Assembly: GCA_016705335.1 (NCBI GenBank) | Contig: JADIYN010000013.1 | Coordinates: forward strand, 1-64,000 | Direction: 5' to 3' | Source of the DNA: Draconibacterium sp. | GTDB lineage: Bacteria; Bacteroidota; Bacteroidia; Bacteroidales; Prolixibacteraceae | DNA length: 64,000 bases | Part shown: piece by piece, positions 40,898-48,911 of the stretch | Layout of the letters: every line of letters starts with the position of its first letter | How positions within the stretch are numbered: position 1 is the stretch's first letter | Notes under the pieces: model-generated | The model's input: the letters and a program-made list of their open reading frames with translations, nothing else | Told to the model about the DNA's origin: nothing | Database searches by the model: none | Translations under genes and position numbers: made by a program

Positions 40898-42139
40898 TAG
40901 TGGTCAAAAATAGCATCTAAAATCATTTGTAGAGGTTGATTTTATTGGTGTTTTAGAAGATTACATTGGAAGTTGTTTCAATGTAATCTTTTTATTTTGT
41001 GAAAAAGTAAAAAAATGCCCGATTTGTGGTTCTGTGAAAACGCAAAAGAAGGGAAAGCAAAGGGAAACAACGTTATCAATGTCAGGAATGTTTTGTTATT
41101 TTTTTCGAAACAAGGGTGCAAGTTTAAATAATCAGTTTGTATGGTTCAAAGTGGGTGATGGAAAGACAGGTTTACCCGACACTGGTTAGAGACAGCAAGA
41201 ATAGCCAAAGCAGCCTGCAACGACTTTTCAAACAGTATCTTCAGTCAGCTCCGGCAGTAAAGATTAAGAGCAAATCACGTGTACATTTACTTATTGACGG
41301 ACCTACTTTCCAATGGATTGTGCCTGATTTTGTATTACGACCATGATATCCGGATGTTCAGTTATACAGGAGACGAATAAGGAAAAATGAGAGATATCAA
41401 GGAAGACCTACAAAATCTGAAAGTTTTGGGAGTGGATATTTACAGCGTAACCTGCGATGGACACAAGTCAATATTGAGTGCAGTAACCAAGGTTTATCCA
41501 GAGGCCATTATTCAGCGATGTCTGGTACATATTAAACGCCAGGTAAAGAACTATCTGAGTGAGTATCCTAAACATCCGGTTAGCCAGGAACTGTTACGAT
41601 TGTCCAAAGAAATTACGAGGATTGAAACCATCGAACAATCCAATCTCTGGCTGTTGAGTTTTAAACGATGGTATGATGAAAACCAGGCATATATCAACGA
41701 AAAATCAATCAATCAGGAAACGGGTTGGGATTGGTTCACCCATAAAATCTACACCTGGCAACATCTCTGATAATCAAGCTATCCCGAATATGTTTCATTA
41801 CCTGGATGACCCTGCAATACCCAATACAACAAATAGGCTCGAAAGCTATTTTACACACTTAAAAGAAAAGCTTACCCTGCACGGGATTAAGATTACCTTC
41901 CAGAAAGAACTTCATTATGGTACCTGTATTTTAAAATCAAAATTCAAAATAGGTTTTTCCATATCAGAGTACTGATAATAGAAAAAGGATGGCCTATCAC
42001 CACCTTTCTATTATCGTTTACTCATCAAACCTATTAGCTGATTGGTTGTCCTCAGCAGAGCCAATTTCCTCTTCAGTCTGATGTCCTAATTTAACAATTA
42101 TTTCTCCTTCAAAAAAGTGCTATTTTTGACCACATTGCC
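40898..42139 (+). mobile_element. Insertion sequence, IS256-like variant with zinc-binding transposase
   Basis: A 16-bp perfect terminal inverted repeat GTGGTCAAAAATAGCA (40900-40915; complement at 42118-42133) bounds a single transposase region. Flanking imperfect direct repeats TTTTAATATGACA (40885-40897) and TTTTAATATAACA (42140-42152) may be the target duplication, although 13 bases with a mismatch is unusual for the family. The exact borders are therefore uncertain by a few bases. The element landed at the stop codon of the propeller gene. Confidence 0.8.
40930..41974 (+). pseudogene. IS transposase, frameshifted
   Basis: DDE transposase of the IS256-like, variant Zn-binding kind. The N-terminal zinc finger is KKCPICGSVKTQKKGK (41010 onward) and, one frame on, QRYQCQECF. 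Then WVMERQVYPTLVRD, the first aspartate in LLIDGTYF (frame shift near 41310), YYDHDIRMF, the second in SVTCDGHKSIL, HIKRQVKNYLSEYPK, and after another shift near 41770 NMFHYLDDPAIPNTTNRLESYF with the catalytic glutamate in RLES. All three acids can be read, but at least four shifts and one stop lie between them, so as written it is inactive. Confidence 0.8.
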
Positions 42140-42214
42140 TTTTAATATAACAGTCTAAAGATTAGAATATTGATTATTAAAATAACACAATGAGCCATCA
42201 ATAAGGAGTTTCTA
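42140..42214. other. Short spacer right of the IS
   Basis: Holds the right copy of the putative target repeat and the original TAA stop context of the propeller gene (ATATAA). No gene. Confidence 0.4.
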
Positions 42215-42775
42215 TTACTCCGGTTTCTGCTCAACCCAAATTAATTTTGAAGTGTCATAACCTCTTTTTGCTGCGTGATGCAGAATCAGGTTTTTCACAT
42301 TGTCTTCAAGTTTTGGCGTGCGACTTAAAATCCAGAGGTATTTATCTGAACTGCTTCCAATTAATGCCCATTGATAATTTTCGTCAAGTTCCATCACAAA
42401 ATAATCAGCATAAAAGATCCAGAAAAATGAAACTTTGAGTTTTCCGGGTTCATCGGTGAGTTTTGCTTTTCCTTCCGCAACATCAGGTTTTCCGGCAAGT
42501 GTATTTTTATATCCCTGGTTTAAAACTTTAATCTTTCCATCATCACGAAGTGAATAAGTTGCAGTAACACCAACCAAATCCCTTTCGAAACTATGATCGA
42601 ACCGGGCAATTTCGTACCAGGTTCCCAGGTAACGTTGCAGATTGAGTTCTTTAACAGTTGAATTATCCATTTCACCTGATTTTTTGGTTTGACATCCGCT
42701 TGTAAAAATGCAAAGTGCAAAAGCAAAAAAGAATGTTGTACTTATAATTATTGATTTCATTGTAGTTTTATTCAT
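42215..42775 (-). CDS. blc: Lipocalin lipoprotein (Blc-like)
   Basis: 186 residues, outer-membrane lipocalin that binds lipophilic ligands, often under envelope stress. The lipobox is FTSGC (cysteine 28 from this start), the fold signature GTWYEIARFDHSFERDL lies after strand A, YADYFVMELDENYQWALIG forms the middle strands, and YLWILSRTPKL with the terminal DTSKLIWVEQ closes the barrel. ATG 42775 overlaps the end of the epimerase gene, and an internal ATG at 42760 is an alternative start. The overlap implies cotranscription with the AGE epimerase. Confidence 0.9.
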   Translation of the reverse strand: MNKTTMKSIIISTTFFFAFALCIFTSGCQTKKSGEMDNSTVKELNLQRYLGTWYEIARFDHSFERDLVGVTATYSLRDDGKIKVLNQGYKNTLAGKPDVAEGKAKLTDEPGKLKVSFFWIFYADYFVMELDENYQWALIGSSSDKYLWILSRTPKLEDNVKNLILHHAAKRGYDTSKLIWVEQKPE

Positions 42776-43658
42776 TAATCATTTCAATCCTTCGAATCAT
42801 TTCCATACACATTCTGCCATTGTGATAAGGCGCTTTCCATGGACTGACTTTATCTGTTTTCAAAGGTTTTAAATTTGAATCGACTCCCCAAAACCATTCG
42901 CCATTCTTTTTATCGATAATATGATCCTGAATAAATTTCCAGCTTTTTTTAGCGTATTCGAGGTATTTTTCATCGTTTGTAATCTGATATGTATTGAAAA
43001 AACCAACAACAGCTTCAGCTTGCGGCCACCAATCAAATTGTTCCTGCAAATGACCTTCCGCTTTTTCGTAATACATTCCTCCGTGCGGTGCCAGACCTTC
43101 TTTTATTGCAACCTCACTCATTTTTATGGCAACATGTTCAACTTCCTCAATAATTTCTTTCTTACCAAGCACTTCGGCAGCTTCGTGCATCAGCCAGGTT
43201 GCTTCAATATCGTGACCATACGAATCAATTTCGGAACGAACAGTCCAGTCTTTGTCGAAAAACAGTATTAAATGACCGGTTTCCTCATCCAGAATTTTAT
43301 CGAGAAAAACGTGCATAAAATTGTTTTTTTGTGTCTTCCGGCTTTCCATCGGGGAAAACGCTCCAGTAAATTCCACCATTTTCATTATCCCAAAATGTTT
43401 CAACAAGTATCCGAAAGGCTTCATCGGCCATTTTCTTGTAAATAGCTGTGGGGTAAAACCTGTATGCCGCCGAAAATGTCCATAAAACGCGGGTTGTAAA
43501 TACTGCTGAAAGAGGAGCATCCGGAAATTTTTGGCCATCGTTTGTTATCCGGCCAAAAAATGTTTTCCGCTTTGTATCAAATACCTCTTTTACCCAGTAA
43601 TTCAGAATGTTATCGGTAAGTTCGTTTTCGAATTGTTTTTGAAGTTATGCCAGTTCAT
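42768..43658 (-). pseudogene. AGE family epimerase (cellobiose 2-epimerase-like), internal deletion
   Basis: N-acylglucosamine 2-epimerase family, (alpha/alpha)6 barrel. From ATG 43658: NILNYWVKEVFD, FPDAPLSAVFTTRVLWTFSAAYR, NENGGIYWSVFPDGKPEDTKK. It then jumps to FMHVFLDKILDEETGHL, omitting the roughly 80-100 residues that hold YALAF...SEYY and the NTHLHVLEAY histidine region in relatives. The rest is good: YGHDIEATWLMHEAAEVL (catalytic histidine), FDWWPQAEAVVGF, GEWFWGVD, SPWKAPYHNGRMC. Frame shifts lie near 43640 and at the junction (about 43325). At about 297 residues it is too short to fold normally. Confidence 0.8.
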
Positions 43659-43906
43659 TGAAAGTTTCGAGTTTAAAGTTTAAAGTTTAATCCCTATAGC
43701 TATCGGGACAGTGTTCAATTAAAATTGTAAATTATTACAAGCACTTACAGTTTCATTTCGAAACATAAAAATAGAATAAAAACGCGAGATGGAATGCGAT
43801 ATGGTTTTTAAAGCATTCAATAATAATTACAAAATTTGTACTTTTAGAAAATACTCCAAATGCTCTGGTTTTTTAAAATGAAATTCAAAAACAAAATAAT
43901 TCAATT
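43659..43906. other. Spacer with AAAGTTT units and a CCCTAT/ATCGGG palindrome
   Basis: Two AAAGTTT-type units (43668-43690) run directly into TCCCTATAGCTATCGGGA (43691-43708). No gene. Confidence 0.55.
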
Positions 43907-44133
43907 ATGAACAAAGCAATTACAATAGCATCATTCACAAGTAATTTCGATATGAAATATATGCTTTTCAGGAAATGCTCGAAGAGGCCGGAATCGAATA
44001 TATGGTTGTAAACGAAATTACAAGTTCAATTGACGGAACTTTTGCCGGAAGTCCTTCAAATATTGGTATCGAAATAAGGGTTCTTGAAGAAAATTTAGAA
44101 GAAGCTGTTGAGATTTATAATTCGATTAATTAA
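43907..44133 (+). CDS. DUF2007 family small protein, one frameshift
   Basis: About 75 residues: MNKAITIASFTSNFDMKYML, then after a one-base shift near 43968 EMLEEAGIEYMVVNEIT and IEIRVLEENLEEAVEIYNS. This is the DUF2007 ferredoxin-like fold, called a putative signal-transducing protein, often found in Bacteroidota as a stand-alone gene. The function is not established. It precedes the alpha/beta hydrolase by 58 bp on the same strand. Confidence 0.75.
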
Positions 44134-44191
44134 AAATCTTTTCGCGATAAAGGAATTGAAGTTTCTCAATTCAACAAAATACAACGAAATT

Positions 44192-45208
44192 ATGAAATCA
44201 ATATTTATTGTCTTTTTCATTTTCGTTTTACTGTTAAACTCAACAGCGCAGACTGACAACCCACTGTTGAACGTTATTCCGGAGTGGAAAAATATCAGTT
44301 TGGTTTCGGGCGAAATCCCCGACTCATTGCCAAAAATACTGGTGATTACTAACCGCCCGTTTGAACCCGCAAATAAGGATAACATAATTTTTCCGAATGG
44401 AATTGCACTTTACAGAAAAGTAACGTACCTGGAAGTTGCTTTTAATCGTGGCACCTGGCTCGTTAAAGTCCACGAGAGTTTTGACGAGGCAATGAAAATA
44501 CTTGACAGCAGCAAAGATATTTTGTTGTTTGTACATGGTCATGGAAAAACTTTTAATGAAATATTACCACGTTCAATGCTAATAAAAAACAGATATGATG
44601 TATCGCTTATTTTGTTCGACTGGCCTGCAGAAAACAGCAATTTCAACAAATCGCTTGCAAGGGTCAGGCGTTGCAGCGATAATTTTTACAGCCTTTTGTT
44701 AAACCTCGAAAAATACAGGGCAAACTCAATGAGCGATAATCAATCTTTATCTGTTTTGGCTCACAGCCTTGGCAATTATTTTCTCACACATTTTGTGGTT
44801 AACGGTTGCTGGCAATACCTAAATACACCATTTATCGACAATATTATTTTTAATGCTCCCGCCGTGCGTTCGAAGGAGCATGGAGAAGTAATTTCATTAA
44901 TTACAATCTCGAAAAATAAATATGTTGTGCTTAATAAAAACGACAGGGTTCTAAGAGGAGCAAATTTACTGACATCAGGGAAAATGCTGGGTAATGTTGT
45001 TATTGAACCTTTTGCCGGCAATACCAAATACATCAACTTTACAAATATTGCCGGATACCTGCATACCTATTTTGTTGGATATAATGAATTTGAAGATGAA
45101 AATCCGGCGGTTTTTAACTTTTACAATACAATAATTCATGGTGGCCAAGCCAATTTGTCGAATGATGATTTTGAGAAATTGAATGAGAAAGAGTACATGA
45201 TAAAGTAA
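44192..45208 (+). CDS. Exported alpha/beta hydrolase, DUF900-like
   Basis: 338 residues from ATG 44192 (MKSIFIVFFIFVLLL), which gives a signal peptide cut after STAQ. The oxyanion strand is ILLFVHGHGKTFNE, the nucleophile serine is in LSVLAHSLGNY, the acid is probably in VVLNKNDRVLRG, and the histidine in the C-terminal INFTNIAGYLHTYFVGY region. DUF900 proteins are lipase/esterase-like hydrolases of unknown substrate. Intact. Confidence 0.8.
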   Translation: MKSIFIVFFIFVLLLNSTAQTDNPLLNVIPEWKNISLVSGEIPDSLPKILVITNRPFEPANKDNIIFPNGIALYRKVTYLEVAFNRGTWLVKVHESFDEAMKILDSSKDILLFVHGHGKTFNEILPRSMLIKNRYDVSLILFDWPAENSNFNKSLARVRRCSDNFYSLLLNLEKYRANSMSDNQSLSVLAHSLGNYFLTHFVVNGCWQYLNTPFIDNIIFNAPAVRSKEHGEVISLITISKNKYVVLNKNDRVLRGANLLTSGKMLGNVVIEPFAGNTKYINFTNIAGYLHTYFVGYNEFEDENPAVFNFYNTIIHGGQANLSNDDFEKLNEKEYMIK

Positions 45209-45389
45209 ACGCTCAAAACTTCCGGCATGTGGGTGAAGAAATTTAATAAATTTATAAATTATAAAGGATGATGGTTTTCATGCGTTTCCGGCTATTTTGG
45301 TGGGCTATGTTTTAAAATAATCAGATGTATAAACTAGTTAGGGCAAGCGAAGAAAACCACACAACAATTAGATTGCAACAAATAATAAA

Positions 45390-45965
45390 ATGACTAAAAG
45401 ACTTTTAAATACCGGATTTGTAAGTTGCTTGATGATTATTTTTCTTCAAATTTTCGCTGGATTTTATGAATTAATGCAATTGAAAGTTTTATACCTGCAA
45501 TATTTTATTAATGGATTAAATTCTATTTTGAATATTTTGATTCTTTCGATTCTTTGGAAAATTTTAGTAAAGTTATTTAAACAAAAACAACTTGATTTTA
45601 TATTGAAAACTATTGTTGTAATAATGATTGCTGCATCATTATTATCATTCAATAGATTTTTACATTTAGGAAAACTCGTTACTATAAGCTTGATTATTGC
45701 TTCGTTGATAAATCTGATTTTATATTTCATTTTCATCTTCAAGTTAGTAGAGATTGATAAATCTGAAATAAGGCAAATCGAACAATTGAAAAATTACAGC
45801 TTAGCTTTCGTTATTTGCGTATTTGGACAACTTATTTTAAACATTGTAATTGAACTAAATAGAATTAAGGGTTTAGATTATATTAGTCATTTATACGTTT
45901 TGATTCCGATCATTTTTATAGGAATGTTTTTCTTGAAAACAAAGTATGATATTGAAAAAAGATAA
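45390..45965 (+). CDS. Hypothetical five-to-six-helix membrane protein
   Basis: 191 residues, very AT-rich, with hydrophobic segments at about 10-30, 40-60, 72-88, 96-116, 132-150 and 165-182. No conserved motif is recognised. Its low GC, the 180-bp non-coding leader and the dispersed repeat directly downstream resemble the single-gene units of the 16-20 kb stretch. It ends in a basic tail (KTKYDIEKR). Confidence 0.6.
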   Translation: MTKRLLNTGFVSCLMIIFLQIFAGFYELMQLKVLYLQYFINGLNSILNILILSILWKILVKLFKQKQLDFILKTIVVIMIAASLLSFNRFLHLGKLVTISLIIASLINLILYFIFIFKLVEIDKSEIRQIEQLKNYSLAFVICVFGQLILNIVIELNRIKGLDYISHLYVLIPIIFIGMFFLKTKYDIEKR

Positions 45966-45969
45966 AAAT

Positions 45970-46140
45970 CGCCAGCACCTAATAAATAGGAATATGAGTG
46001 GCCGGCACGACCCAGCGATTATTCTGTGTTGAACTACACCCTCCTCGCTGGTGCATCCCGATAATTATCGGGATGTAATTTGTGCCTTGCCCGTAAAGAC
46101 AAAACAGTTTTGCAAAGCAAGGCACGAGTCACAGACTCGC
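45970..46140 (-). repeat. Dispersed repeat, inverted copy, with hairpins
   Basis: The complement of 45970-46040 matches 16540-16614. It is followed by the perfect palindrome ATCCCGATAATTATCGGGAT (46055-46074), a long hairpin GTGCCTTGC/GCAAGGCAC (46082-46090 and 46117-46125, with an AAAAC/GTTTT inner stem) and CGAGT/ACTCG (46125-46139). Confidence 0.65.
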
Positions 46141-46223
46141 ACAGCGGGAGAACACCAAGTGTTTATAAGTTCCGAATGTAACCCTGAAATTCTCATACAT
46201 CGAAAAAAATTTTTAAAAAGGAT

Positions 46224-46608
46224 ATGAAAAACTTAGCAGAAAAACTCAATTGAAAGATCAAGGGAACTTCTGGCAAACGAAAGAACTTTTCTGGCCTGGA
46301 TACGAACAAGTATTGCTTTTATGGGCTTCGGCTTTGTAATTGTAAAGTTCTCTTTATTCTTAAAACAACTTTCATTGCTTTTGGATACAAGGGACCTGTT
46401 TTCAAAAGAATATTCTCCGGTTGTTGGAATTGTTATGGTTGCAATAGGCGTAATAATTGCAATCCTGGCTTTTTTGCAATACAAAAAGAATGAAAAACAA
46501 CTAAAAAATAATTTCTTTGTTTCCTCCTCAATGTTGTCATTATTAATAATCCTAATAATCATAACCGGTGGTATTTTCCTGATATTTTACCTGTTGTCAT
46601 TTGTTTGA
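46224..46608 (+). CDS. DUF202 (YidH-like) membrane protein, one frameshift
   Basis: About 127 residues from ATG 46224 (MKNLAEKLN). After a one-base shift near 46250 the family signature RELLANERTFLAWIRTSIA is read, leading to three helices (MGFGFVIVKFSLF, VVGIVMVAIGVIIAILAF, LLIILIIITGGIFLIF). DUF202 proteins are small inner-membrane proteins of unknown function. Stand-alone gene. Confidence 0.82.
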
Positions 46609-46681
46609 TTTCTCTTGAAAATACCATCCCGCGAAATCATTAAACATTCAAGTTATTGCCTTTGCAGATCCAGGCACGAGT

Positions 46682-46846
46682 AAGAACGGATTCCATCTTT
46701 ACAGCTATTTTGAAAATTGCAATAATAAAAATGCAAATCAGCTTTAATGATGAAAGATGGAATCCTTATACAGTTTAATGGTTAAAGATTCCATCTGATC
46801 AAAACTAAACTGATACAGATGGAATCTGATTTCCATGTAAGTGCTT
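46682..46846. repeat. 165-bp direct repeat, left copy
   Basis: Starts AAGAACGGATTCCATCTTT and ends GGAATCTGATTTCCATGTAAGTGCTT. About 85-90% identical by eye to 48747-48910. It contains internal inverted arms (GGATTCCATCTTT / AAAGATGGAATCC and GATTCCATCT / AGATGGAATC), so each copy can fold into two hairpins. Non-coding. The rest of 46609-46911 holds no gene. Confidence 0.85.
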
Positions 46847-46911
46847 CAGGTGCTTTCTTTCTCCAGTGGAAAAAATAACAACAAGTTGCTTCGAATCTGA
46901 TAACTTTCCCT

Positions 46912-47523
46912 TTACCAATTAAAAATCCGAAATACTGCTGCGTACATTGCAAAACGTGCATACCTGAAAAGCGCCCACAACAAATAACTTCTGAAATTGT
47001 ACTTAATCAGTCCCGAAGCTAAACTTACCAGCGAATGCGGAATAGGAAGCATTGCACCAACAAAAACAAAGAATCCGCCCCATTTCCGCAAATTTGAAAT
47101 GTGCTTTGCAATTTTGTTCTCCATGTGTTTTTTAACCGACGGGATTAAAAAAATCCGGTTTCCAATGAAATACGAAATTATTCCGCCGATATATGACATA
47201 GTTGCCAGAACAAACAAGAAAAACCAGGGAGTTATTGATTTTGAAGCCCAGGCAATAAATACTTCCGGTGGAACTAATCCCAGCACGGTTTCGGATATTA
47301 AAAAGATGGTAAAAATTATTTTGGGAGAATAAGTGGCTACCCAATTGTTTAATATTGAATTGATATCCAATACGAATAATTCAAGCCCGACAAGCAGTAA
47401 TACAAATACAATTACTGTAATTCCTGCTTTAATGGCCGTGTCTTTTAAAAATGGATAAAACCGGGTTATTTTATAATAACGGTTTATTAAGGTCAACCTT
47501 TTGGTTGAATATCTATCTGTCAT
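46912..47523 (-). CDS. VTT-domain (DedA/SNARE-associated) membrane protein
   Basis: 203 residues with four to five helices. LLGLVPPEVFIAWAS... (read as ETVLGLVPPEVFIAW) and the signature KWGGFFVFVGAMLPIPHSLVS belong to the VTT/DedA group of membrane phospholipid or undecaprenyl-phosphate translocase-like proteins. The exact cargo is unknown. ATG 47523 overlaps the end of the preceding YqhA-like gene by 11 bases, indicating coupled translation. It lies inside the pair of direct repeats. Confidence 0.8.
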   Translation of the reverse strand: MTDRYSTKRLTLINRYYKITRFYPFLKDTAIKAGITVIVFVLLLVGLELFVLDINSILNNWVATYSPKIIFTIFLISETVLGLVPPEVFIAWASKSITPWFFLFVLATMSYIGGIISYFIGNRIFLIPSVKKHMENKIAKHISNLRKWGGFFVFVGAMLPIPHSLVSLASGLIKYNFRSYLLWALFRYARFAMYAAVFRIFNW

Positions 47524-48115
47524 AATTTCTCTGATTTGAACTATTATTTAAATTGTGTTGAATGAGATTTGAGCATGTGTTTTTATTTTTCAATTGGTTT
47601 GTGAGTTTTGAAGATTCGTGAGAATGCATTAATTTATCAGTATAAGCCAACAGTACCGCCGAGAGTAAAAAGACAAAATGTATCCCCATTTGTAACAAAG
47701 CATCCTGCAACGGAATATTATGTATATCGATAAAAGTTTTTAACAGATGCACCCCTGAAATACTGACAAGCGAAATAATAAGTTTAATTTTTAAAGTACT
47801 TGCGTTGATCTTTGTTAACCAATCCGGCTTATCGGCATGGTTGTCAAATTCTATTTTGCTAACGAAAGTCCAGTAACCACCAATGAATACAACTACCAAA
47901 AGGTTTATCACCATAGATATATCAACAAGTCCCAAAACTGACAGCATGAATGTGCTTTCAGTTAAAGCAGAAAAATCCTTTATTAAATGCCATAATTGCA
48001 CCATAAACTTTGCTGCATATAAAACCGATGCCACAACAAGACCCAAATAAACGGGCATTTGCAGCCAACGACTAAAGAAAATAACGCGTTCAATGTTTTT
48101 CTCAACTGTTTTCAT
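47513..48115 (-). CDS. YqhA/UPF0114 family membrane protein
   Basis: 200 residues. The N-terminal IERVIFFSRWLQMPVYLGLV and LVDISMVINLLVVVFIGGYW are characteristic of the YqhA family, with four helices and a cytoplasmic tail. Function is unknown. The C-terminal 25 residues are rich in Asn and Gln (LIQHNLNNSSNQRNY) and overlap the VTT gene start. First gene of the pair, within the direct-repeat-bounded block. Confidence 0.85.
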   Translation of the reverse strand: MKTVEKNIERVIFFSRWLQMPVYLGLVVASVLYAAKFMVQLWHLIKDFSALTESTFMLSVLGLVDISMVINLLVVVFIGGYWTFVSKIEFDNHADKPDWLTKINASTLKIKLIISLVSISGVHLLKTFIDIHNIPLQDALLQMGIHFVFLLSAVLLAYTDKLMHSHESSKLTNQLKNKNTCSNLIQHNLNNSSNQRNYDR

Positions 48116-48251
48116 ATAAAAAGCAGAATATTTTTAGTTTGTTAAAATGATTTCAATTGCATGTTTTTTATTCACGAAATTTAAATTGCCAAAAGCAATT
48201 CAATTTCATCAACATGCGATAGCCCGGGTAAAAAAAGATGACTCCGGGATT

Positions 48252-48551
48252 TTAACATACTTTAGGTGGCTGCCAGACAGAAAATGCCTGCAACTCCAAT
48301 AACAAAGGATTTTTTAAGTTGAGTACTGAAGATTCAACATTAGTAAAACCAATGAACTGAAAAGTCTGATTTAAATGTTCATCTTCAAAAGAATCAGAAT
48401 CACTTTGAAGACCATCGTTTACATTGTTTGTTGCCATTGCCATTTCAATTACGCAGTTTGATGCATTTAATTGCATGTTCAAAACATAACCGGTTAACAT
48501 TACAGCAATTACCATGAATACAAATAATATGTTTCTTCGTTTTCTGATCAT
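48252..48551 (-). CDS. Small single-helix hypothetical protein
   Basis: 99 residues from ATG 48551 (MIRKRRNILFVFMVIAVML); a longer frame starts at 48569. One N-terminal membrane helix, then an acidic linker (SDSDSFEDEHLN) and a hydrophobic tail ending WQPPKVC. No family is recognised. It could be the first gene of the block bounded by direct repeats. Confidence 0.5.
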   Translation of the reverse strand: MIRKRRNILFVFMVIAVMLTGYVLNMQLNASNCVIEMAMATNNVNDGLQSDSDSFEDEHLNQTFQFIGFTNVESSVLNLKNPLLLELQAFSVWQPPKVC

Positions 48552-48746
48552 GCCGCAAATATATGACAAAACAAATACGATAGAAATCTCAGGTAGTTAA
48601 ATTGTATGAAAAGATAATATGGTGAATTATGCGGATTCTCATTTGTTATTCGTTTTGAAAACAGCATTTCAATGAAATAGTCGTTTTGTAAATGTGTAAC
48701 CTCAGAAAATGTAAAATGCCAATTGAGTTTAAATGAGAAATTTATA

Positions 48747-48910
48747 AAGAACGGATTCCATCTTTACAGTTATTTTGAAAATCGCAGTTATAAAAGTGTA
48801 AATCTGCTTCAATGATGAAAGAAGGAATCCTTATTCAGTTTAATAGTTAAAGATTCTATCTGATCACAACTGTACAGATATAGATGGAATCTGATTTCCA
48901 TAAAGTGCTT
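48747..48910. repeat. 165-bp direct repeat, right copy
   Basis: The same orientation and order of blocks as 46682-46846, ending two bases before the stop codon of the S9 peptidase ORF (48912). Confidence 0.85.
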
Positions 48911-48911
48911 A

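Noticed and set aside
46082..46139. attC recombination site of an integron
   Set aside because: The nested stems are suggestive, but the conserved attC core triplets and an integrase gene are not visible.
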